DNA from: Euborellia annulipes
Lineage: Eukaryota; Arthropoda; Insecta; Dermaptera; Anisolabididae
DNA length: 64,000 nt
Direction of reading: 5' to 3'
NCBI GenBank assembly: GCA_023213315.1
Contig: JAKCPI010001598.1
Coordinates: 1-64,000, forward strand
In this document: piece after piece, positions 1 to 9,985 of the stretch
Layout of the letters: each line of letters starts with the position of its first letter
How positions within the stretch are numbered: position 1 is the stretch's first letter
The notes under the pieces: model-generated
Database searches by the model: none
What the model saw: only the letters and a program-made list of their open reading frames with translations
Told to the model about the DNA's origin: nothing
Translations under genes and position numbers: made by a program

Positions 1-404
1 ATCACTTCCTTTAAATTTCCGTTTAAGAAAGCCGTTTTCGCATCAAAATGGTGAACAATATACTTTTCCTGCGAAGCAATTGATAGTAATATTCTAAATG
101 TAGTTTGTCTGACGACTGGAGCAAAGACTTGATCATAATCGGTTCCAAATTTTTGTGAGAAACCTTGCGCGACTAAGCAGCTTTAAAACGAGTAATTTTT
201 CCTTCTGCATCTGTTTTTACTTTGTAAACCCATTTTACATCCTATAGGTATTCGGTCAGGAGGTAAGTGACAAAGTTCCCATGTTTTATTTTTCATTAAT
301 GACTTTATTTCATCTTTCATCGCCTCAATCCATTGTTCCTTGTTTTTCACTTTCTAATGCTTCTTGTAAATTTTTTGGTTCTTTTATTTTATCATATGTA
401 ACGT
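1..404 (-). pseudogene. pol: copia reverse transcriptase, N-terminal part, frameshifted
   Basis: Downstream of the integrase region the minus strand encodes the start of the copia-type RT domain. From about 183 down to 1 one frame is open and contains LVAQGFSQKFGTDYDQVFAP and the RT motif FDAKTAFLNG, whose Asp is the first catalytic aspartate in this family. Upstream the segment with EQWIEAMKDEIKSLMKNKTW is in other frames. Shifts are visible near 344, 231 and 182. The remaining RT palm, including the catalytic DD box, and RNase H are beyond the window edge. Confidence 0.85.
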
Positions 405-945
405 TTATTTCTTCAATAAGCCTTGGAGGGGGATACCTTTAGTTGTTCGTTGAGAAATTCTTTTATTTATTATCTGTTTTTCTTCTTCATTTCCATCCTT
501 TTCCTTTTCATATATGTTTATCTCAACATCCGAATTTATTTCGTTGTTTGTACTTTTCAAGGTTTGAATTAATTCTGAAAAAACGTTATTTTTTATACTC
601 ATCTTATCGTCTATAAAACGTACATCTCGACTAATAAAAACCTTCTTTAAGTCTGGACTAAAACATCTATATGCTTTTGAGTTTTCTTCATATCCTATAA
701 ATATCATCTCCATTGCTGTATTATCTAATTTCTTCCGTTTTTCAGATGGAATTTGTACAAAACATCTGGTTCCAAAAGATTTTAAAATATTTTATACTTG
801 GTTTTTGCCCATTCCACCTTTCAAAAGGCGTTATTGTACTAACTGATTTTGTAGTCAGACGATTTTGAATATAATTAGCCGTCATGACTGCTTCGCCCCA
901 AAACACATTTGGTAAATTAGCTTCGAGTAACATACAGCGGGCCAT
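405..945 (-). pseudogene. pol: copia integrase C-terminal region, frameshifted
   Basis: Two overlapping frames cover the segment after the integrase catalytic core. 742-945 carries the family signature MARCMLLEANLPNVFWGEAV and TANYIQNRL; 405-713 carries FIGYEENSKAYRC and KKVFISRDVRF, the usual copia sequence between integrase and RT. The two join through a one-base shift near 779 (TTTTGG run). A further shift near 427, in a C5 run, separates this part from the RT region. In an intact element all of this is one polyprotein. Confidence 0.88.
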
Positions 946-950
946 CTCGA

Positions 951-1946
951 TCAGCGTTCTATTTTTTTCCTTTCGGCAACTCCATTTTGTTGCGGTGAAT
1001 ATGGAGATGTTAACTGCAATTGAATCCCTTCTGACTTCATATAGTTGAGAATATTATTACTAGTATATTCTCCTCCTCGATCTGATCTTATTATTTTAGG
1101 CTTTTTTCCAAATTTTGTCTTTACCATTTCAATATATTCTTTCATTTTATTTTCTACTTCTGATTTTAATTTTAATAAATATATCACAGTATAATGTGAA
1201 TAGTCGTCAATAAATGTCACTATATAACGAAAACCCCTTGACGTTTTGGTTTGCATTGGCCCACAAACATCTGTATGAATCAAATCTAGTACTTCTTTTG
1301 AAGTGGACAAAGACTCTTTGGGAAATGGTAAACGAGTCATTTTTGCTTCAAGACATACCTCACATTGACTTTTAATTCTACATTCATTTAAATTTATTCC
1401 TATAACTAATCCCTTAGAACATATTTCCTTAATCGCCTTTGGATCTCGATGACCAAAAACTCTGTGCCAGTAATGTATACAATTTTCCTTATGATCTGAT
1501 AATGGATTTATTAAATTTACTTCATTTTTATTAATTTGACGCAACTTAAATAAATTTGACATTGTATCAGCTATAGCTATTTGTTTATCAAGCCAAATGA
1601 TTTCACAAAAACTTTTCTTAAAATTAATAGTAAACCCCTTATCCGTTAATTTTTTCACAGAAATTAAATTTCCTTTAATTTTCGGCACAAACAAAACATC
1701 TGTAAGTAATGCCTTAGATATATCTCCCTTTTCATTAACAAACTCAATTTCACAAGTACCTTTTCCTTCTACATTTACTTTTTCGCCATTTGCCACATTG
1801 ATACTATTTTTGTATTTATAATCGATCTTTTTAAAACTTTTTTCATTGTAACATATGTGACTAGTTGCTCCTGAATCTATAACCCAACCGTTCCGTATGA
1901 TTTCACATGAAAATAAATAATCTGAATTACTAGGGTTTTCCTCCAC
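951..1946 (-). pseudogene. pol: copia pol: protease-like end, GAG-pre-integrase, integrase core
   Basis: Open for about 331 codons. WVIDSGATSHIC near the N-terminus is the aspartic protease active-site motif (D-S-G). HYWHRVFGH followed by C-E-V-C is the HHCC zinc-binding GAG-pre-integrase. The integrase DDE core shows D in HTDVCGPM, D in IRSDRGGEY and E in NGVAERKK with normal spacing. The frame ends at ERKKIER-stop in an A-run near 947; shifting one base continues the protein in the next segment. The open frame has no true ATG at its beginning and is joined to gag through a shift in the A7 run near 1962. Function in an active copy: protein processing and cDNA integration. Confidence 0.9.
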
Positions 1947-1959
1947 TTTATTAACTTTT

Positions 1960-2710
1960 TCATTTTTTTGATTTCCATTGTCTATATTTAATACAATCCT
2001 TCTTGAAATGTCCCCTCCTATTACAGAAGTAGCAAGATAAATTAAATTTATTTATGTCACCTTTTTGTTCTTGAGTAGTTTTTAAAATTGTATCTTCAAA
2101 TTTGCCATCCTCAACTCCCCTCGTATCTTTTCGACGATGGTACTCACTTATTAACTTGGATTGTACTAAAGAAATTGTTAAATCTTTTTCTGGGCGGGTT
2201 TCCAATGCCGTTACTAGAGTATCATAGCTCCTTGGTAGACTGCTCAATAGCATGGCGACTGTCCAACTATCAGATAATTGTTCTTCACCGAGATCTGTTA
2301 ACCTTTGAAATAAATTTGTTAGTTCAGAAATATGAGATTCCATATTACCTTCTTCATCCATTTTTAAACTACAAATTCTTCTCATTAAACTCACCTTATT
2401 ACTTAGTGTACCTTTCTCATGATAATTTTTTAGCGCATCCCAAGTAGCTTTTGCTGTAGTTTCCTTTCGAATGAGACATAATTGACTATCTTCAACAAGA
2501 AGTCCAATTAAAGCCCTTGCTTTATCATCCATAGTTTGCCATGTTGAAATTTCACCAGCATTTGAACCATCTGTTTTTTAAAGTTGGTTTTACAAGATTC
2601 AATGTATCCCATAAACCTTCTTTTATCAATAATAACTCCATTTTATATTTCCAAATGAAATAATTTTCATTATTTAATTTGGTGATAGTTACTTTAATAT
2701 TTTCAGCCAT
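1960..2710 (-). pseudogene. gag: copia gag with CCHC zinc knuckle, one frameshift
   Basis: An ATG at 2710 opens MAENIKVTITKLNNENYFIW, a typical copia gag N-terminus. That frame stops near 2548; a one-base shift near 2575-2580 in the T/A run joins it to the 190-codon segment ending at 1960. That segment has the UBN2-like gag core (WDALKNYHEKGTLSNKVSL, LLSSLPRSYDTLVTALETRP) and a C-terminal knuckle C-YF-C-NRRG-H-FKKD-C (CX2CX4HX4C). Gag forms the virus-like particle and binds RNA. The start is 82 bp inside the PBS, which is normal for copia. Confidence 0.88.
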
Positions 2711-2791
2711 CCTGATAATATAATATATTATATTGTTACCTTAGTATTTTTTCTTTTCTTTATTCTTTACTTTATATTCAATTCAATACCT

Positions 2792-2809
2792 TCCCTGGGA
2801 CCCATAACC
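2792..2809 (-). promoter_or_regulatory. copia primer-binding site (internal half of initiator tRNA-Met)
   Basis: Directly inside the LTR end, minus-strand sequence GGTTATGGGTCCCAGG matches the PBS type of Drosophila copia, which uses an internal tRNA-iMet half-molecule rather than the tRNA 3' end. It abuts the LTR with no gap. Confidence 0.8.
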
Positions 2810-2934
2810 TGTTAGAACTTAAGAAATGAGAGCGGTATTGAACGAACATCAACTTTATTGAATAAGTAAAAACATAAACAAAAATAATGTAAACATATAC
2901 AATAATAATGCCTGCTTGAATGATTATTCCAACA
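2810..2934 (-). repeat. copia 5' LTR, 125 bp
   Basis: On the minus strand it begins TGTTGGAATA, the same start as copia-lineage LTRs, and ends TTCTAACA next to the PBS, so the ends form a short inverted repeat TGTTRGAA. It contains CAATAAAG, a possible polyadenylation signal, about 50 bp before its end. Confidence 0.8.
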
Positions 2935-3039
2935 GAAGCAAGCCTAAATTTCCCTTTAATAAACTGATTAGAGCCAACGGGCATGCAAATGAAATCAGGC
3001 GGACAGGGACCTATTAAAAAAAATCAAGAATTTTAAAAT

Positions 3040-3440
3040 AAAAATTTCGGGGGTGGGGCAATTGCACAATAAATCTTTAAACTTTTAAACCCCTTGATAG
3101 ATATTCATTCAAGAATTTTAAATCCAAAAAAGCATGTTAATATTTGAAGAAATAGAAGAATTAAAAATTTCGGGGGGGGGGGGGGGCAATTACACAAAAA
3201 ATATTTAAACTTTTAAATCCCTTGATAGATATTCATTGAAGAATTTTAAATCCAAAAAAGCATGTTAATATTTGAAGAAATAGAAGAATTAAAAATTTCG
3301 GGGGGGGGGGCAATTACACAAAAAATATTTGAACTTTTAAATCCCTTGATAGATATTCATTGAAGAATTTTAAATCCACAAAAGCATGTTAATATTTGAA
3401 GAAATAGAAGAATTTAAAATTTCGGGGGGGGGGTGGGCTG
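3040..3440. repeat. minisatellite, about 125-bp unit, 3+ copies, poly-G bearing
   Basis: Units start with AAAATTTCGGGG at about 3042, 3162, 3291 and 3415, each followed by CAATTRCAC (except the last), an A/T-rich middle with CTTGATAGATATTCATT, and GAAGAAATAGAAGAATT. The G-run length differs between units (5 to about 14). Confidence 0.9.
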
Positions 3441-4090
3441 CCGAATTTAAAAAAACTCTCAAACAACTTTTTTAGATTCTTATCAAGGGAAGGCTTTAGG
3501 GAAGAAACCAAATTGATATCTCTCCTGGTTAAAAAAAAAATTTGAATTTGCCTCTCCGGCTCCGCCCTCTCTGTATTTCGCCAATCAGCGCTATCCCTGA
3601 GGCCTGATTGGTTGTTTCACACATCGGACACGTTTTTTAGCGCTTTATTATATAGTATGATGATAGCTGGTATGATCCAAATACGCCTTACAAAATGATC
3701 CTGTATTACAAAAGAGCGCTTTATTAAGTAAGTACTTTACAGCTATTTACTATTTCTGTAATTGGCCCTTTATTTAACACAATAAATAAAGAAATAAATT
3801 ATTTAGTTAGTACTTATCTTCGTGATAGTAATAAATTCATATCATTTTATAATTTGCAAATTACGTTTATTACCTTAGCGTGATTTCCTAAGCTTTTTCG
3901 AAATTCTATTTTTAAGAGCATTAAATTCTCATTTTGGAGTTTTTTTTTTATATTCACTTTTTAAAGTGTTGAGATATCAATTTGTTTTTGCGGTAAAGAA
4001 GAATCGAAGCATTGAGAATTGACCACGAGTTAAGAACGTTTAAGGTCCGTGAATTTCAGGTTTTCAACGATGGCCATCCAAGAAACATGC
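3441..4090. other. unannotated AT-rich stretch
   Basis: No convincing exon, RNA gene or element end was recognised. It follows the minisatellite and leads into the GC-rich repeat. Confidence 0.5.
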
Positions 4091-4107
4091 TCGCATCTAC
4101 CAAATTT

Positions 4108-4223
4108 GCCCGCCGAAGGCGGCAATTGCGCTCGAAGGCAAAGCTCGCCGGTAGGCGAGCTTGGGGGTCCAGGGGGCGAAGCCCCCTGCTAGCGCAAGGT
4201 TCGCCGAAGGCGAACCTTGCGGC
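4108..4223. repeat. GC-rich island made of short hairpins
   Basis: A run of perfect short palindromes stands out from the AT-rich surroundings: GCTCGCC-GGTA-GGCGAGC, GGGGGC-GAA-GCCCCC and AAGGTTCGCC-GAA-GGCGAACCTT, then CGGCTAG and a (TA)n tract at about 4226-4241. Related fragments with GCCTTCGGCGAG occur at about 55759 and 58762, so it is a dispersed repeat. Confidence 0.75.
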
Positions 4224-4303
4224 TAGTATATATATATATATTAATAAATTATTATTCAAAAAATTAATTAATTAATTTAAATGATTATCGAATTTGTTTA
4301 AAA

Positions 4304-4572
4304 TTAATATTTTCAATTGAATAATAGAACGTGGCTGTAGCTGATATGTTTAATGGAAAAGAGGATGCAGCCAAATAATAGAGCCTCTATTCAGTAACGA
4401 ACACTCTTTATTAGGAACGTTTCGGCTGGGATCAATAATTTTCTAGCTTTGAAGGCTGAAGATGGCAGGGTTGATCCCAGCCGAAACGTTCCTAATAAAG
4501 AGTGTTCGTTACTGAATAGAGGCTCTATTATTTGGCTGCATCCTCTTTTCCATTAAACTTAATATTTTCAAT
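4304..4572. mobile_element. fold-back element 1 with 14-bp target duplication
   Basis: The direct repeats TTAATATTTTCAAT at 4304-4317 and 4559-4572 flank a 241-bp insert (4318-4558). The insert is a long hairpin: its arms (from about 4348 and ending at 4558) begin and end with TTTAATGGAAAAGAGGATGC and its complement. The paralogous segments at about 26337 and 27599 (minus strand) carry a single copy of the target and no insert, so they are empty sites. The loop-side motif CTGAAGATGGC...GCCGAAACGTT (4456-4490) is described in the findings. A 14-bp duplication suggests a retroposition-type insertion rather than a cut-and-paste transposase. Confidence 0.85.
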
Positions 4573-4890
4573 AAATTCATTATTTAAAATAATAGTAAAT
4601 TTCCAAATTCGTCATTCAAAAAGTTAACCTTTGCTCTCTGTCAATTCTCATTTTTTGAATCAGTTTATTATTAATTCTAATCATTTCATATTCATGTAAA
4701 TATTCAAATTATTTATTATTTTTTGAATAATTAGATAATTAAACCCATTTCCTAATTTCTTTACTTGCTGGCATGCTTGTAATTAAAATCAAGAGTCAGA
4801 TATTTGTGTTTTCTCTTCCCTGTCATTTATATAACTCTGCATTTACACTTCAACGTATTTATTATTTAATTTTGGTTTCTCTTATTCTAG

Positions 4891-4967
4891 AAGGCGATCC
4901 AGAATAAAATTTGATTTTCTTCATTCAACTAAAATCAACTCAACTTGCATGCATTCTCTGTTTTCTG
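4891..4967 (+). other. exon-like segment, cassette exon type 3, inverted copy
   Basis: Acceptor TTTCTCTTATTCTAG precedes 77 bp that end in TTTTCTG before donor GTGAGTTTTC. One frame is open (RRSRIKFDFLHST...). Near-identical copies with the same borders are on the minus strand at 25942-26018 and 27210-27279. Whether it is transcribed cannot be seen. Confidence 0.5.
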
Positions 4968-5384
4968 GTGAGTTTTCTATCCTCATTTTATTTTTTCAGA
5001 TATATACATGTATATATTAATTATTCAAATAATACTGACAGCTCTTATGTGTCTATATGGTCCAGGAATAAAAAAATAACAAAATTTAACATCATTTTTT
5101 AAGACTCGCTTGTCATCGAACTGTCTTGATTAGATATATTTCACATTTTATATTTAATTTCAATATTATATTTTCATTTTCCTTAAACATAAGTTTAATC
5201 AAAGTGACAGGGAAAGAATGCTCATTTTCCCTGGGGGTTCACGATTTCACTATATAGGTCGGGAATATTCTCAACCTAGCTGTCATTTTGGCTAAAGTCA
5301 TGTTTAAAGATCAAAGATTAAGGAAAGAATTTTGTTTTAATAATTATTTTAAAAAATCAAAAACTTTAATATACATTGATCAAT

Positions 5385-5570
5385 ATTAAAACACTCCATG
5401 CGTTTTCACCTGTGATAATTTCATTTTTTTTTATTAAAGAAGATCGAAATCTTAATTGGATTTCTCTTCTAGGTTTAAAAGAAAGTTTGGATTAAAAATT
5501 TTTCATATTTTTTTTTTTAATAAAAAGAATGTAATAATTACATCAGAAACCCCATGGGATGCTATTATGC
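5385..5570. mobile_element. Tc1/mariner-type MITE, diverged
   Basis: An inverted-repeat element related to the complete copies at 21908-22117 and 47980-48184: CCATGCGTTTTC then TGTGATAATTTCATT on the left, and ACCCCATGGG on the right. Its outer ends are lost. The paralogous segment at 25346-25550 carries it too, so it predates that duplication. Confidence 0.6.
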
Positions 5571-5663
5571 TATTAATAAAAAAAAAAAGTGCCAAATTTT
5601 GTTACTTTTTCATTCTTGTATGATTACTAAAATTTCTAACTAATACATGATTATATATCCAGA

Positions 5664-5802
5664 TGCAGGAGATTTACTTGGCATGGAGTTAGTTTCAGGT
5701 GGAGATGCAATAAAAAATCCTGATAATAAATTTTATTTATTTATTTATTCCCCAATTGCATCTCCAACTGCAACCAAGTCCATGCCAAGTAAACCTCCTG
5801 CA
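5664..5802. repeat. hairpin repeat, about 45-bp arms
   Basis: TGCAGGAGATTTACTTGGC at 5664 is matched in reverse complement by GCCAAGTAAACCTCCTGCA ending at 5802, with a loop of (TTTA)n. Arms carry several mismatches. No target duplication was recognised. Confidence 0.75.
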
Positions 5803-5870
5803 ACTGGTATTGATAATTCTTGGCCTGTTTAGTTTGTTATAATATATGATTATTTAAGATTTATTCTTTT

Positions 5871-6107
5871 ATGAGGATGCGTTACGAGGGCAGCCAAGGC
5901 GAAAAATAAAACAGAAATCTATTTTTTGTCGACGTTTCGAGTGCCGATCGCACTCTTCATCAGGACAAAAATGATGTCAATTCGTCAGGTCGTCTGACAT
6001 GGCAGTATAGCAACGTTTTAACCATTTTTACATTTACTTGAAGACTCTAGTATTTCGAGGTCTCTGTTTTATTTTTCGCCTTGGCTGCCCTCGTAACGCA
6101 TCCTCAT
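5871..6107. mobile_element. fold-back element 2 with hammerhead-like motif
   Basis: ATGAGGATGCGTTACGAGGG at 5871 and its complement ending at 6107 form about 48-bp arms. On the minus strand 5963-5931 reads CTGATGAAGAGTGC, loop, GCACTCGAAACGTC, the clearest copy of the recurring motif: a six-base-pair stem between CTGATGAA and GAAA. Confidence 0.85.
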
Positions 6108-6348
6108 ATCATAATATCCAGCCATCAAGAAACAACTAGTTTATTCTTTTTATTTTTTTTTTTTTTTCGTTTTCTCTTTAGTCATCGCCCTTAGAGCATT
6201 TGACTATTTTATAATTTCAAAAATATCATAATGTTTATTAATATTAGAGTATAGGCCTATATACAGGGTGTATATTTCACATCTTATAGGAAATGGATTT
6301 GCATTGAATAACTTATTTTCTAATAATAATTTTTTCTTTTATTTTCAG

Positions 6349-6639
6349 TATTCCATCATGATCGTCGTCGTCTTTCATTCTGGGCAACTCAACACTTTAT
6401 GCCTGTATATATATAATATAAATTTTCTCGGGTTTAATCGCTTGAAGTTGTTGAAGTTTACTCGAAGTTTCGACTCTCATTTTGAGGCCATTAGAGTCTT
6501 GGATATGGAAGTAATGGTGACTGCGGGTTTTCTAGCCACAATTCATCACCTCTATTACAGTAGCATAGTAAGCGGCTTGTGATTCCGAACTCGACCCAGA
6601 TTAACTAGTACATCAACAAACACTGCCTACTACTTTCTG
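6349..6639 (+). other. exon-like segments, cassette types 1 and 2, inverted copy
   Basis: Acceptor TTCTTTTATTTTCAG (ends 6348) precedes TATTCCATCATGATCGTCG, homologous to the minus-strand segment at 26740-26813. Its donor has been deleted and the sequence runs into the type 2 segment, homologous to 26550-26674, which ends in TACTTTCTG before GTGAGTTTTT (6640). It has about 75 bp (TCTTGGATATGGAAGTAATG and following) absent from the 26-kb copy but present in the 23.7-kb copy. Confidence 0.45.
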
Positions 6640-6660
6640 GTGAGTTTTTCTTTAAATATA

Positions 6661-8327
6661 GGGTCATTCCACGTCAGTTCAACCAGGCCATTTCACCCAT
6701 AATCTCAGATTTTTATGAAACTTGTTATGTTTGTTCTATATATAGAGATAAGTAACAGCACCAAATTTCAATTTTTTATCTTACTTAGTTTTCGAGTTAT
6801 GGCTCTTTAAAGTTTTGATTTTTTCACCTTCTGCGGCTTGGCTAATGCCAAACAAAATGTGACATAGAAGAGAAAATAATTTCTCATTTATTTATTTGAC
6901 CACCAATCTTGATGAAATTTTTTTGGTAGGTTCTTTAAACAATAAGGAATTAGAAAAAAATATATCACGAATCTAAGTTAATCCTAAAATATAAAAAAAA
7001 ATTCATATTGTTGATTTTTTTTTAGATTTGAAAACGCAAACATAGTTTAGCGCTAAAGCCAATATCTCCAAAAGGGAATGAGATATTCAAGAAATTTTTT
7101 TTCTAAATAATCTGCATGAAATGGGCTTTAATTTAGTAAAATAAAATGTTTGTGTATTTTGTTCCTCTATTTCTAAAGTCCATTGCAAGTTTCAATATAT
7201 AGTTTTACATGTTAAAAAGATTTCAAGGGCAAAATGAAAATATACATTTTAAAGAGCATCTAAACAATAATTGAGTTATGAATTTTAATAAAAATCGTTG
7301 CAGGAAATTTTGAGAAAATTGGAAAAAACTGAAAAAGTACATCAGTAAAGTACTAGTACTTTTTGGCCGATTTTGTTCAAAAGCTTATTTTGAGTGTCCC
7401 GGAGGGTATCTAACTTAAATATAAAATTTCAACCTCCTAGCTCAATTCTTTCATGATTTCAAATGGACACTGTGTGTGTGTCTGCTTAAAACTGAACACA
7501 GACGAAAATTCAATCAATTCAATTGAAAGTATGAAAGGATTGAGCTAGGAGGTTGAAATTTTATATTTAAGTTAGGTACCCTCCGGGACACTCAAAATAA
7601 GCTTTTGAACAAAATCGGCCAAAAAGTACTAGTACTTTACTGATGTACTTTTTCAGTTTTTTCCAATTTTCTCAAAATTTCCTGCAACGATTTTTATTAA
7701 AATTCATAAATCAATTATTGTTTAGATGCTCTTTAAAATGTATATTTTCATTTTGCCCTTGAAATCTTTTTAACATGTAAAACTATATATTGAAACTTGC
7801 AATGGACTTTAGAAATAGAGGGAACAAAATACACAAACATTTTATTTTACTAAATTAAAGCCCATTTCATGTAGATTATTTAGAAAAAAAAATTTTCTTG
7901 AATATCTCATTCCCTTTTGGAGATATTGGCTTTAGCGCTAAAGCATCTTTGCGTTTTCAAAACTAAAAAAAATCAACAATATGAATTTTTTTTTATATTT
8001 TAGGATTAACTTAGATTCGTGATATATTTTTTTTCTAATTCCTTATTGTTTAAAGACCCTACCATAAAAATTTCATCTAGATTGGTGGTCATATAAATAA
8101 ATGAGAAATTATTTTCTCTTCCATGTCACATTTTGTATGGCATTCTCCAAGGTGAAAAAATCAAAACTTTAAAGTGCCATAACTCGAAAACTAAGTAAGA
8201 TAAAAAATTGAAATTTGGTGCTGTTACTTATCTCTATACATAGAACAAACATACCAAGTTTCATAAAAATCTGAGATTATGGGTGAAAATTTTTTATTTT
8301 TTTGGTTGATTTGACGTGGAATGACCC
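6661..8327. mobile_element. 1667-bp palindromic TIR element, TATA target
   Basis: It begins GGGTCATTCCACGTCA and ends with TGACGTGGAATGACCC, and the two halves match in reverse complement over about 800 bp each with few differences, around a spacer near 7465-7530. TATA flanks both sides (6657-6660, 8328-8331), giving a TA or TATA target duplication. No transposase frame is present. The parts next to the spacer contain family L sequence (AGTAAAGTACTAGTACTTT), so family L material was captured and inverted inside it. Confidence 0.9.
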
Positions 8328-8375
8328 TATATCTACTCGTATGTACCAGGTATATCCTGAAAGACTTCATATAAA

Positions 8376-8660
8376 AGGTGTAAATAATTTAAAAATGGTA
8401 TTCCACACCTCAGAAAGTTTTTATTGGCCCCGCCAGGGGGATGACGTCTCTCTCTTAAAATTTATCTTTCACTTGATTTTAATAATATTTAACAAGACGC
8501 TTCTCTAAGGTGAAAATAATTTAAAATTGTATTCCAAACCTCAGAAAGTTCTATCGGTCATTCCCCCCTACCTCCCCCCAAAATTTATTTTCTACTCGAT
8601 TTTTTTATTTTCTATTTATTATATTATGGTGCAAAATTAATTAAAATACATTTATCTGGA
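8376..8660. repeat. two-copy tandem duplication, about 135-bp unit
   Basis: GGTATTCCACACCTCAGAAAG in unit one recurs as TGTATTCCAAACCTCAGAAAG in unit two, with matching flanks (AATAATTTAAAA upstream, AAAATTTATYTT downstream). Confidence 0.7.
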
Positions 8661-8842
8661 CAACTCTTAGTCATAATCCTAGATGCCGCTCGCCAGGGAC
8701 TAATCTATTCATAAAATTAAGACTGTTTGAATTCTGTTCGAGGTGAAATGGGAAATTGAAATTTATTTTTAAATATTATTTTTTATTATTTAAGAGCATA
8801 ATCTATAATATTATATACTAAAGCTATATTTACTTATTTCAG

Positions 8843-8971
8843 TTGGGATTCAGTCGAAAAAATAATTAAAGAAACAAGACGACATATAACTCTCAAGGAA
8901 TGAGAAAAAGAATCCATTTCTAAAGCAGAGATCTCTAATGATAGAGGATCGAAAGAATCAATTAAGACAAG
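8843..8971 (+). other. exon-like segment, 129 bp
   Basis: Acceptor TATTTACTTATTTCAG ends at 8842 and donor G|GTAACAG follows 8971. The segment starts TTGGGATTCAGTCGAAA and ends AATTAAGACAAG. All frames are short; noncoding or decayed if real. Confidence 0.35.
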
Positions 8972-9153
8972 GTAACAGCTATCATGCATACTATTTTATT
9001 TTTTCTCCGCCTGCCTTATCTGTCTTATTTTTTTATGCTTAAACAGCTACAGAGATTATTTTATTTTATTCATAACAAGGAAAGGGTTGAATAGTCATAT
9101 AAATATATATTTAAGCTTTCTAGCGTAGGCTCTTGTTGAAACATTGTCTTAGT

Positions 9154-9244
9154 GGAAGGTATCGCTCATATTTGATTGATACAAATAAATAACCTCGTGT
9201 TTATTTATTTGTATCAATCAAATCTGAGCGATTATATCCCTTCC
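9154..9244. repeat. hairpin repeat
   Basis: GGAAGGTATCGCTCATATTT and its near-complement ending TATATCCCTTCC enclose GATTGATACAAATAAATA and its complement; arms about 40 bp. Confidence 0.8.
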
Positions 9245-9259
9245 AGTATAAATATATAT

Positions 9260-9446
9260 ATACACTCAACAGCAAAAAAAACCGGCTACTCAATATTACC
9301 CTCCTGCGCCCGGAGCTCAGGGACCTCAGGTTCTCTATCTTGTGTAAATTTAAAGCCCTTTTCGCGTATCGAATGCTTGGACCATCCTCTATTAAGGCTA
9401 AAGCTCTCGCAATTTTTTCATTGTCCATTATCATTTTACCGATCAA
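9260..9446 (-). pseudogene. Tc1-like transposase N-terminal fragment
   Basis: The minus strand encodes DNEKIARALALIEDGPSIRY, then LNLHKIENLRSLSSGRRRVI. The pattern (ALALIEDG-x-S-x-R-x-A, then G-R-R-R-V before a break) resembles the helix-turn-helix of Tc1-like transposases followed by the basic Gly-Arg linker. The frame then runs into low-complexity TA sequence; no catalytic part is visible. Assignment rests on pattern only. Confidence 0.35.
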
Positions 9447-9600
9447 AAATTAAGTTTAGACAAAAATTTTTCTAATTGGAAAAATATTTAGTTCTATTAA
9501 AATATGCACGCTTTCAATCTCAAAAATGATAAATGATCAATTTCTCTGATTTTGATATTTTTTTCTTTTTGGGATAAAATTACCTATTACAGGTTAACAA

Positions 9601-9860
9601 AAGTATTTGCTTAATCAATAAAGCTCTGTGGCTGTAGGCTTAATGATGTTGGAGTCAGGAAAAAACAAGACGAGTGCAGCCAAATATTCTTTTATATCAA
9701 TTATCGCCCTCAATATATACTTTTCTCATTATATATGTATACAGCTCTGAAGATGGCCTAGACCACGGGCCTAAACGTCAGCCTGAGGGCGAGAATTGAA
9801 ATAAAAGAATATTTGGCTGCACTTGTCTTGTTTTTTTTCCTGACTCCAACATCAAAAATA
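9601..9860. mobile_element. fold-back element 3 with hammerhead-like motif
   Basis: GATGTTGGAGTCAGG at about 9645 and its complement ending at 9853 form arms of about 50 bp that also hold GTGCAGCCAAATATTC. GTATTTGC (9603-9610) and ATATTTGC (9858-9865) may be a short target duplication. The motif CTGAAGATGGCC...GGGCCTAAACGTC lies at 9747-9779; GAAA is changed to TAAA here. The outer end carries GTGGCTGTAG, as in fold-back 1. Confidence 0.8.
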
Positions 9861-9985
9861 TTTGCATTGTAAATTATCTAATTAATTATTATATATAACA
9901 TAGGTTGTGTTTATTTCATTTACAAATTTTTCTTTTCGTATTATCAGAAAAATAGTGTTTTTTTTGCTGTATATATATATATATA

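Larger units (their letters stand above)
1..2934 (-). mobile_element. Ty1/copia LTR retrotransposon, 5' part, degenerate
   Basis: On the minus strand, in order: a 125-bp LTR, a primer-binding site, a gag region with a CCHC zinc knuckle, a GAG-pre-integrase and integrase core, and the beginning of reverse transcriptase, which runs off the window start. Integrase before RT identifies Ty1/copia rather than gypsy or BEL. The reading frame is broken about eight times by single-base shifts, several in homopolymers, so the copy looks inactive, unless some shifts are sequencing errors. The 3' LTR lies outside the window, so LTR identity (age) cannot be judged. Confidence 0.95.
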
